Shown here in pieces: positions 1 through 9,389 of a stretch of DNA of 64,000 bases. The notes under the pieces are model-generated. The model was not told where the DNA came from, did no database searches, and saw only the letters and a list, made by a program, of their open reading frames with translations. The stretch's first letter is position 1. Each line of letters opens with the position of its first letter. Source of the stretch: Antedon mediterranea (lineage: Eukaryota > Echinodermata > Crinoidea > Comatulida > Antedonidae); NCBI RefSeq assembly GCF_964355755.1, contig NC_092670.1, forward strand, positions 24,117,201-24,181,200. Direction: 5' to 3'. The translations under genes and the position numbers were made by a program.

Positions 1-94
1 ATAAATAAAGATGATGTTGTTATCCACTATTTTTTTCATCTATAAAATGGGAATTGAAATAATCAAATATTTTTTTTATTTTTTTTTATAATAG

Positions 95-1670
95 CAATGA
101 TTAAACAATTTCTGACTGATGTGTACTGGGGTCATCTAGATTATCTTATTATTGATACACCGCCAGGTATGTCAAACTCAAGATTAAATTATACCTTCAA
201 ATTTTTTTTTCCGGATTTCACAGATTTCATACATTTTATTAATTATCACTTGTGTCAATTTTAGAATCAAAGAAACAACCTTTTTTAAAATAATTTTTTT
301 GTTTTTGTATCATAGGAACCTCTGATGAACATATTACAGTCATTGAAAATTTACAAGACCTGAAACCAGAGGGCGCTGTGCTTGTAACAACTCCCCAGGT
401 TGGTAATAATTCTGCAATGGCAAACTTAAAAACACTCCTCATGTTGGTAACAATTCTGCAATGGCAAACATAAAAACACTCCCCAGGTTGGTAACAATTC
501 TGCAATGTCAAATTTAAAAATACTCCTCAAGTTGACAAAATTATCCAATTTAAAATTAACACCATTCTATTATGCACCGCATATTATGCAATTATTAATG
601 TTCAGTTTGCAAATCATTTGTGTATGATTTATGCCATCTTAGACTCAATAAACATTTTTCTTTATTTTGTAGGGGGTTGCAATCGGTGATGTTAGACGAG
701 AAATCACATTTTGTCGCAAGACAAAGATTCCAATTATAGGAATTGTTGAAAACATGAGCGGATTTGTTTGTCCTCATTGTGCAGTAAGTAAAGGGGTTTG
801 GGGTTTCTGTTGCCTGATTTATTATTGTCAGATAGAAAACATATCTACTAAAACTTTTCACAGTTGAATTAAAGACTGAAAAAACGCTTAATACAGTATG
901 AGAGGATGGTAAACATATGAAATATAGGGTGAAGTGGCAAGTGCGCTAGGTATTAAACAGTCGATGTATATGTTTTTTGATAGACAAGTGTATAGTTTTT
1001 GTTGACATTTTGTTTTCCAGGAATGTAGCAATGTGTTTTCCAAAGGAGGTGGTGAGGCTTTAGCAAAACAGTGCAATGTTCCATTTTTAGGTAAACAAAA
1101 AAAACACATAAATTAAATAATGTGGTAGGCTTAATTACTTGTCAATCTACTATGCTTATACTGAATAATGAACAAGTGTAAGCATTAAGCAAATTAATTA
1201 CTATACTAATTAATTTGTGTGTTTTTTTTTAGTGCTTTAAAATTACAAATCAAACTCTTCTACCATTCACTCAAAAGGTTTTAAATTCTGTTGAGATTCA
1301 GCAAACATTGTTTGAATTATGAGTAATGTCACAACCCTAATATATATTTAACCTTTTGTAGTGGGTGTTGATAGTTACTACTATAATAACAATTGTCCCA
1401 CTGTACAATATAGTTATTCACAACCCGGATTTTCACATAACTGCATTAGTTACAAATGAGCAATATATACTAGTTATTGTATTTTGCTCTTTAAAGATTT
1501 ATGTTTCTTTTCACCTTTTATTTTCAGGTTGTATTCCACTTGATCCTATGCTGGCGAAAACGTTAGAAGACGGACAGAATTTTATAGATTTATTTCCCGT
1601 GTCAAATACTTTGAAATCATTGCAAAATATTGCTGTTATGATCACAGAACAACAAAATATAAGAGACTAA
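95..1670 (+). CDS. NUBP2: NUBP2, cytosolic Fe-S cluster assembly factor (5' end outside window)
   Basis: Five exons read through in frame with GT-AG borders: 95-166, 316-398, 673-783, 1021-1090 and 1528-1670 (TAA). They give the C-terminal 158 residues of a P-loop ATPase of the Mrp/NBP35 family. Visible motifs are [16 protein letters not shown] (switch region), a [11 protein letters not shown] block, [16 protein letters not shown] with the CxxC that holds a bridging 4Fe-4S cluster in this family, and the [16 protein letters not shown] block near the end. In known systems NUBP2 pairs with NUBP1 as the scaffold that builds Fe-S clusters for cytosolic and nuclear proteins. The Walker A N-terminus lies upstream of base 1. 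The missing NBP35-type N-terminal cysteine domain cannot be checked here, so NUBP2 is preferred over NUBP1 on sequence flavour. Confidence 0.93.
385..535. repeat. Tandem repeat copying the NUBP2 exon-2 splice donor
   Basis: About three imperfect units of 40-55 bp start at the end of NUBP2 exon 2. The exon end CTCCCCAG|GTTGGTAA is reproduced at about 480-496 (ACTCCCCAGGTTGGTAAC), so a second copy of the 5' splice site sits in the intron about 90 bp downstream. Units share TTCTGCAATGGCAAAC and AAAAACACTCC. Confidence 0.75.
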
Positions 1671-2085
1671 ATTTTACTGTCTTTCTTGGCATAGAAATTC
1701 AAAGAAATAGGCTGTGCACTGTCGTAATGTCTTACACAGTGTAATAATATAGGCCTACCTACAGCATCTTTGATTAGTAAGTACTTGAAGGTTAATGACT
1801 TGAAAATACGCATGGATCTTGCTATATTTAGCTTGATTGTTATTTATACATAAATTTCATACCATAATAAATAATAGGCCCATATTTTAATGTTTTAAAA
1901 ATGAAACAAGCATATATGCCTACATATGTCTAACAAAATGATAAAATAAAATAAAATGGCTAACTATTGATATACAGCAAAGTTTGACTAATAATTTCTC
2001 TACTAATGAAGTGAGGGTAGTAGGAGGGTGTGGGTTTATAAATGGGGTTGGAAGGATTAACTACAGTGTAGTTGGCGAATGGAAT
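1671..2085 (+). other. NUBP2 3' UTR and poly(A) signal
   Basis: Non-coding AT-rich sequence follows the NUBP2 stop. A canonical AATAAA lies at 1866-1871, about 195 bp after the stop, and is the likely cleavage signal. Nothing else recognisable was seen up to the start of the duplicated cGLR 3' flank near 2085. Confidence 0.55.
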
Positions 2086-2710
2086 TATGAAAGTAATTAA
2101 TTTTAAATTCTTTATTTAACAAAAAACAAATAATAGGCCCATATGTTGTGTTTATCATAATAATGCTTATTGGATTGGATCCCACAATATAGCAATAATA
2201 AATGATATAGCATAGATAGGCCTCTAAGCATATCATTCAAATACTTAAACTTTGTATTCCTACTTAAACGATAAGAATTAAAGTTCAATCCACATTTTGT
2301 TTTTGTTTTTAATCCTCTACACCCCACAATCAATTAAAGCACTTGTAATAATTTACCTTTATTGTATAATAACCGGCCCTATTTTATATTTTTGTACCAT
2401 TTTAATTATTGGTTATTTATTATATTATATTTTGAAAAAAATTCTTTTTATATAATAGATTAAACGTTAGTTACAAGCAAAATTATATTTTAAGGTGAAT
2501 TATGAAAATGATAAAAAATCAAAAACAAAACCATGTTTAATACTGTCTATATACATGTCATGATAACAATTTCTACGGCATATCAAATGATATTTCATGT
2601 TTTGGAAAACGAGTTTCATTTCTCTCGTGTGTTACACAAGTACAGTAAAATAAACTTAATATTTCGATTTTTTTTTTTTTAATTAATATATGTTTTGTTG
2701 GGCGCTAATG
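2085..2710 (+). pseudogene. 3' remnant of a third cGAS-like gene copy
   Basis: Bases 2144-2180 match the membrane-anchor part of the last exon of the two downstream cGAS-like genes (TTTATCATAATAATGCTTAT is shared). Bases 2181-2640 then match their 3' UTR and flank, including AACGATAAGAATTAAAGTTC, ACTTGTAATAATTTACCTTT and CAATTTCTACGGCATATCAA. No nucleotidyltransferase exon lies upstream, so only the tail of this copy survives. It shows that the cluster once had at least three units, or that a unit end was duplicated alone. Confidence 0.75.
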
Positions 2711-3489
2711 GGCTTTCATAGGCTTCTATAGTGACGTCTTTAGAAAAAGTGGAGTTGACATAAAAATATACTGTATGTTACAAATGTTTATTTTGATTCT
2801 CTACCAAAAACGGGTCTCGGTTGTAAAAGACTCATTGGGCGCTCCGGAATGAATCGCGGCCGGATTGAAGCCCGGCGCGGCCGGAGTGAAGCGCGGCGCG
2901 GCCGGAGTGATCTGTATCGACATGTACACGTCGGCTAATAATCTGTAAGTAAGCAATACAAATTTTAGGTAGTGTTTTTGGTCGTTTTTCGTAATTGATA
3001 CAACATTATCCAAACTTAATGTTGACATTGCAGTCTTCTCAGTTTTATAATACTGTAGTCACATCGACCAAACAGTAGCATGAAACAGTTTTGTAGGCTA
3101 TTGTTGTATCAATGACAGTAGTTGTACTACAACTATCATAGAGTAGTGTGACATGACATATGCATAGACGATCGGGAAATTCCATGAACCTGCTGCAATC
3201 TCATATTACATTCATATATACTATAGGCCTACTGCTGAAATAATTAAACAAGTTTAATGCTTATTATAGCTTAATATTTATTTACATCAATTTGTTGAGG
3301 AAATTAAATTATATCTATATAAATAGGTATTGATACAGTTTTCAGGTGAAAATGGGCAATTCATTCGCAACTCTTAGAAATTGACAGACACACTCGACCT
3401 ACACTCATATTTGACCCTTGTTAATGTACTTCTCAGTTTCAAATTACTATTTATGATATTGTGACGTCACTTCTGCTTTCGAAAATAGT
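2711..3489. other. Intergenic DNA with a short GC-rich triplicate
   Basis: No gene seen. At about 2845-2912 a GC-rich block repeats CGCGGCCGGAGTGAAG about three times with a period near 21 bp, in strong contrast to the AT-rich surroundings. 2697-2760 resembles 8675-8720 (shared CTAATGGGCTTTC), consistent with both being duplicated intergenic flank of the cGLR unit. Confidence 0.5.
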
Positions 3490-3790
3490 AAAAAAAATCA
3501 CTTAGATTAGAAAACATTTCGTTCTAGAGCTATAGAATAATAATTGTTTATGCTGTCTTTGATAAATTAATATTTTTGAAAAAAATCTAATCGAATGATT
3601 AAATTCTAATCGAAACATTAAATTCGTTGTATCATGACGCCATTTGATTGGACGTGTGCAAATATTATTTAAGCGTATAAGTTATCCCATAGTTCTAGGC
3701 TGAAAAATGTTTAGATTTCTTTTGATTTATGTATGAAAAATGCATTTAACGTCGATCTTTATCGTCCTAACATAAAATAGAAATAAGTCT
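3490..3790. mobile_element. Diverged copy of the 378-bp MITE found at 6318-6695
   Basis: Shares the internal stretches TTCGTTCTAGA, TTTATGCTGTCTTTGATAAA and CATTTGATTGG with the intact element, and ends near 3770 with a decayed terminal repeat (GTCGATCTTTATCGTCCTAA). The left terminus is not clear. Confidence 0.55.
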
Positions 3791-3805
3791 GCACTGATGT
3801 TTAGT

Positions 3806-4310
3806 ATCTTTTCGTATGTTAATACACTGTGCTCAAGTGGACCCAATTTGGAGCCAGGGGAGCACAGTGATATAACATGTGTATTAACATACGAAAATAT
3901 ATTAACATTCAATGACTTTTTTCTATTTCATATCACTGTGCTCTCCTGGCGCCAAATTGGGTCCACTTGAGCACAGTGTATTAACATACGAAAAGATATT
4001 AAAATTCAGTGACTTTTTTCAATTTTATATCACTGATCTCCACTGGCTCCAAATTGGGTCCACTTGAGCATAGTGTATTAACATACGAAAAGATATTAAA
4101 ATTCAGTGACTTTTTCTATTTTATATCACTGATCTCCACTGGCTCCAAATTGGGTCCACTTGAGCACAGTGTATTAACATACGAAAAGATATTAAAATTC
4201 AGTGACTTTTTTCTATTTTATATCACTGTGTGCTCTCCTGGCTCCAAATTGGGTCCACTTGAGCACAGTGTATTAACATACGAAAAGATATTAAACTTCA
4301 GTGACGTAGG
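3806..4310. repeat. 97-bp tandem array with an inverted first unit
   Basis: Four direct units are recognised by GGGTCCACTTGAGCA at about 3959, 4056, 4152 and 4251 (spacings 97, 96 and 99). Each runs through GTATTAACATACGAAAAGAT and TATCACTG. The first unit, about 3806-3870, is the reverse complement (TGCTCAAGTGGACCCAATTT), so it can fold back on its neighbour. The array ends at about 4305, directly before the likely 5' UTR of the cGAS-like gene at 4440. An open frame through it (4009-4392) follows from the repeat period and is not taken as a gene. Confidence 0.85.
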
Positions 4311-4439
4311 AGATCGCAACAAATTTAGATCACGGAAATGCCCCTATGCTTCAGAGTTGAACAAATTGTTTTTATCCTTTGAATCAGGTTAGTATTAAAA
4401 AGTAAAGTAAATTGCATATTGGTGTAACTTTGAGAAAAC

Positions 4440-7400
4440 ATGGTTGGAAAAGAAGATATTGAACTATCAAGGTATGATTCTTTATCTGTTGAACTGGGAC
4501 GGTACTACGAACGATACGCAACATTTCCAGCTCGTGAAAGAAAGAAAGCGGCTGCAATTGTTGAAAAAATCAAATACCATTTTCTGCAATTCATCAAAAA
4601 AGAACAAGAAGAATGTAGCAAGCCGTACACATTTGGTAATCTAATGCATCAAGGTAGTAGCTACAAGGCACTGAAAGTGATCAAGCCAGACGAGTTTGAC
4701 CTCTTGTTACCACTAATATTGGAGGAGGATGATTGGGAATTGAACACCCTATGGTAAATACAAAGCTCCAGGATATTTCTTCATAAAGGAAATCGGTGAT
4801 ACCTCAGAATACCCCATTAAAATTGTAGAAAATGGCTACTTAGGTCGTAATCTGGTGAAAAGAAATTTGCAATCGGTTGTACACAGAGCTGTGAATCATA
4901 TGACAGACAGCTGTGACACTGGAGCCACACGTATCACTCTGAAAGTACACGGCCCAGCATTCCCACTTCGGGTTTGGTATGATTTTTACCAAGAAATGAG
5001 CATTGACATCGTCCCAGCAATACGACTTAATGATAGGTTATTTGTTTCAAAACGTCATCCACATGCTACTGACAGTCCCTTGGATTTGTACAATAACATG
5101 TGGCGTGAGAGTTTTTCTAAACAAGAAAAATATATCATTAAAACTATGGATAGGAAAAAGGAATGTCGCAAGAAGTGTCTAAAAATCCTGAAAACAATTC
5201 AAATTGTGAATCCATCTGAACAACTTAGATTTCTGAGTTCATATCATCTTAAGACATGCATGTTACATTTAAATAATGAATGTGTTGAGCCGTGGGATGA
5301 AGAATACATCGGCGATCGTTTTAGAGATCTGCTGTTGGTACTTAACACATTCTTAGAACGTGGGGTGATGGAAAGTTTCTTTGATCCTGGTATAGATCTG
5401 TTTGCAGGCCTAAGTGAAGATGGTATACAAAGTACCGGAGGATGGCTTAATAAAATTGTTTCTTCAGATGATCAAATTATTGAACAGTTGTTACATAGGT
5501 AAGCATGGTGCCAATTTATATTTTGTTACCTAATCAAATATTGATAGGCCTACCTCAATCAATGGTAAAGTTGATAAACTGAATCACGACACAACGTCCA
5601 ATTCATATACCATCCGACCCACTTCACTGACTGTAATCATATCATTGTATACTGGGCTATTGCGGATACTTTTTTTTTTAAAGAAAACACATAATTATTT
5701 TATTTTTTAGAGTGAAACAATCAGAATCAGAAAGTCTTGGTAGTCCGGTAAGCACGATTATTTTCTAGGTATATCGCATAAGGCCTACCTAATAATAGGT
5801 CTATGCATTCCGCCCAGCATTTTAGGCATATTAAATTTGTTCAATATTAACGCTAAAATGAGGGTGAATAAATTATAGCAGTTAGAGAGTGAAGCCTTGT
5901 GAAGATTAAGATTGTCTGACCCTTTTTTATTCATCATCAAGGCTCGTCATTATGCGGATTTGAATACCGCCCCCGGGTAGCATCTTTCTGACGAAAGAAA
6001 ATAGAATCTTGATTTTAGAATGTTAACGTCTCTGTTCTATATTTCAGGAGTGGAGAGGTATGATAGATTTGAATATGAACACATATGATGACGGTAATGC
6101 CTTCGTTACTACAATGAATTTAAATAGCAATAATTATAATACAGTTATGGCTTACGGCAAAATAATGGAAATTACCGTCGACATCCGTTATATTATTTAA
6201 TTTGATAATAACAATTTCAGAAGTTTCTTCGTATACTAGTACTAGTGCAGAATCTGAAAGTAACTCATGTGATGAAGGTACTATTCTTTATTTAATACAA
6301 ATTGATATTATATTCCAAAGGCCCATTTACACTAGGACGATAACGATCGACGATAAATAGATAAGCATGCATTTTATTTACATAACACAAAAGAAATTAG
6401 AAGGTTTTTCGTTCTAGAACTAATCATTTATGCTGTCTTTGATAAAAATGATATTTTTAAACTCCAATTAAATAAAAACAATAAAATCATTGTATTGTCA
6501 CGATATTTTTGCTCTTGCTAATCATGACGTCATTTGATTGGTGGACGTGTGAAAGGAAGAATAGATGGTTATTCTCAGTGTTATTCTATAGTTCTATAAT
6601 GAAAAGTTTTCATATTTCTTCTGTTTTATGTATTAAACATGCATATTTGTGTCTATTTATCGTCGATCGTTATCGTCCTAGTGTAAATGGGCCTTAAACC
6701 TCGTGTCTGTAATTTGTCGTCGTTTAGTACCAATAAACATTTTTTTTTCTTTTAAGAAGTTTTCTATGATGATCTAGAATCTGAAAGTAACTCAAGTGTG
6801 GAAGGTGATGCTTTATTCACTGAATTTAAATACCAATATAGACTTATAACTGTAGGCCTACATGATTGACAATCATAAATGTTTGTAATTTTTTTTTCAT
6901 GTATTCTTTTTTGTATGAAAGTAATTCATTTGAAAAGGTATATAAAAATAATTTTTTTACCACCGTTAAGTTCTTTTTCACTGTAAAAGTACGCCAGATC
7001 TATTAGTGTTCTAGCATTTATTTTCTAAAACTGTTCATTTTTGGCATCTTTAGCACTATGTTCAGAAGATTACAATCCAGCTTATTACGCTCCGAATGAG
7101 GTAAGTACCTGTATTTTAAAAACAAAAAAGTAGGTCTGTAAGCCTTTGTTGATTTTATTTTATTAGATAATAATCACATTTTGATTATGTTAATAATAAC
7201 AATATTACTAATAATTAACCAATGAAAATTATAATGATTTATGATAAACTTAATTTTTAGAAAGTGGATATTGAAGCCCAGCGGCCACTGATCCACAAGG
7301 GTAGACCTACCGGTAACGCTTTTATCCATATTTTCTCGTTGTTATTACAATCAGAATGTTTCTTTTTGCTCAGATGTACCTTTGAGTAAATTTTTCATCT

Positions 7401-7687
7401 CGTAATATACGTGACGAGAAATTACGAGATTATTGTGAGCCGTGCGCATGCGTAGATCAGTGAGCTAGCGTTTGCTTTGTTGTTTGTACGATTGATTTGG
7501 TGCAAAGTTAATAAAATTCCAACGTTATTTGAACCTTTTTTAATAATATAAACTGTAATAGTTTCTTTTAATTTTAGTTTACTATATTTCTTTCAAATGA
7601 AGTCAATGGTGTTTTTTTTCAGAGCAAGTGGTGGAAATGAAGAAGCCGACAAAACAAAGATCGTGTGCATGTTGCTTAATTAGTTAA
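4440..7687 (+). pseudogene. cGAS-like (Mab-21 type) nucleotidyltransferase, copy 1, frameshifted
   Basis: Exon 1 (4440-5498) carries a cGAS/Mab-21 nucleotidyltransferase core: HQGSSYKALK (GS motif), then PDEFDLLLPL with the paired acids, then MSIDIVPAI with the third acid, then a Mab-21 C-lobe (MWRESFSKQEK, ECRKKCLKILK, LSSYHLKTC). Relative to copy 2 two bases are missing near 4740-4750, so translation stops at 4757; homology resumes in another frame at once. Downstream exons with matching phases: 5711-5747, 6048-6093, 6221-6277, 6757-6804, 7054-7100, 7261-7312 and 7623-7687. The last hits TAA at 7685, just before the bases that encode the membrane anchor in copy 2. A likely 5' UTR exon ends at a donor near 4388. 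Either a pseudogene or, if the frameshift is an assembly error, a gene for a soluble protein. Confidence 0.85.
6318..6695. mobile_element. 378-bp MITE with about 44-bp terminal inverted repeats
   Basis: Left end AAGGCCCATTTACACTAGGA and the reverse complement of the right end are identical over about 44 bp (through GATAACGATCGACGATAAAT). It sits in the intron after the exon ending at 6277. The equivalent intron of copy 2 (11188-11294) lacks it, so insertion followed the gene duplication. No coding capacity. The target duplication is not clear. Confidence 0.88.
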
Positions 7688-7753
7688 TTTGTTGTGTTTA
7701 TCATAATAATGCTTATTGGATTGTTCCTATACTTTAAATACAAAAGTACCTGA

Positions 7754-9389
7754 CGTGAATAATCTTTACCTGAAACGTTCAGTGTTAAAGCGACTTCAAG
7801 ATTTTTATTTAAAGCCAATTCCCACAAAATAACAATAATGAGTGGGACGCCATAGAGAGGACTCTGAGCATAATCATTAAAATACTTAAAAGTTGTAGTC
7901 CTACTTAAGCGATAAGAATTAAAGTTCAATACACCTTTTTTTATTTTTCAACCAAATAGGAACTTGTAATAATTTACCTTTATTGTATCATAACCAGCCA
8001 TATTTTATATTTTTGTACCATTTTTATTAGGCTATTGGTTATTTATTATATTCTAACAAAACTACTTTTATATAATAAATTAAACGTTAAGCAAAATGAT
8101 ATTAATAGTATTGTATTATACTTTAATAATTATAATATTTAATTAATAATATTTAAAAATATTTTATTTCCTACTTTATAGGCCTACTTGTTATTCCTTA
8201 TAATATTTCACCTTACTTTTGCTATATACTATACAGAGTCCAGTCTTAATGAATATAGTATTCATATTCATTCATTCAATTTATTTCGGAATCTCTGGTC
8301 TATAGAAAGTAACATTATACGTATAAATAAAAAATAATAAGGTGGAGGTGAATTATGAAACGGATTGATTTTAAATTCTTTATTTAATAAAAAACAAAAC
8401 CATGTTTACTGTCTACATACATCTCATGATAACAATTTCTACGGCATATCAAATGATATTTCATGTTTTGGAAAACGCATTTATCCTATGCAAGTATACA
8501 GTAAAATAAACTTTTAAACGTTTTAAATTAGTTTTACATTATACTTACTTCCCATCCCTGTATTGTTTATTTTCACTTTTGGTTTATTTCGAACTTTATT
8601 AATTCGAAATTTCAAATTAATAATTCGTTATTTAGAATTATTAATTCGTTATTTCTGAAATTAATATTTTGGTTGGTCCTAATGGGCTTTCGAAATATAG
8701 TGACCTCCGTAGTGAAAACCGTATAGTACGTACGTATAGTCCTACAATATTCTACGTACGTGATCATTTGTTTAAGCCATGTCCCTCTGGTAATAGAAAT
8801 ATTCGATTTTGTTGCAATTGTTTGATAAAGGATGTAAATAAACTCATCCAAAACGTTAATTACGTATATCAAATGAACAAAATAGGCTCACTTTTTGACA
8901 ATAGCCCCCTCTCAAAATTATTATTAATATTATTGTTGGAAATCGATGGGATGATGAAGCCACGTAGGTTATTTCATCAGCGTACAAAGTTGATATAAAA
9001 ATGTAGTAGAAGCCGTACGTGTTTTTGTTTGATTTTCGTAATAATTATACGTATTAATTATCCGACGTAGTGTTGACGTGTTGTTTTTATTATTGTGAAG
9101 TCAATCAATTAAACAGTATATCGTAGGTATTATTTGCAGTTTATGTCCACTCATTGTAAATTCCCTAATACGACCTAACGTCACTAGTCGGACCTGTCAG
9201 TTAATGGTTGGGTTAAGAGCGTATCCAAAAAGCTACATCAAATTAATATGCAACTTCAGGGTGCAACTTCAGGTGATAATATTCTAATTCTCATCCGCCC
9301 AAGCAGTTTCCTATCCAGTTCCATGTCTAAATGTACACATTTCCACTCGCCCTAATTGCATATAATTACGTTTTTGGTTAGGGGAGAAG
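7754..9389. other. Duplicated 3' flank of the cGLR unit and spacer
   Basis: 7754-8520 is the 3' UTR/flank shared with 2181-2640 and 14326-14490 (AACGATAAGAATTAAAGTT-type block, TTTATATTTTTGTACCATTT, CTACGGCATATCAAATGATA). 8560-8680 is rich in AATTCG/TTAATAATTCGTTATTT repeats. 9250-9275 holds a small duplication of GTGCAACTTCAGG. Open frames on both strands at 8612-8998 are not supported by homology or splice sites. The promoter of copy 2 must lie before 9390, but no motif is convincing. Confidence 0.5.

Noticed and set aside
4009-4392. 127-codon open frame with repeated GSKLGPLEHSVLTYEKILKF
   Set aside because: It follows from the 97-bp tandem array staying open in one frame; no start context, homology or splice support. 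An inverted unit yields the same peptide on the minus strand at 3727-3912.
4737-4770. A tiny intron (GGTAAATACAAAG) rescuing the copy 1 frame
   Set aside because: Thirteen bases is far below any spliceosomal intron size; a two-base deletion relative to copy 2 explains the data.
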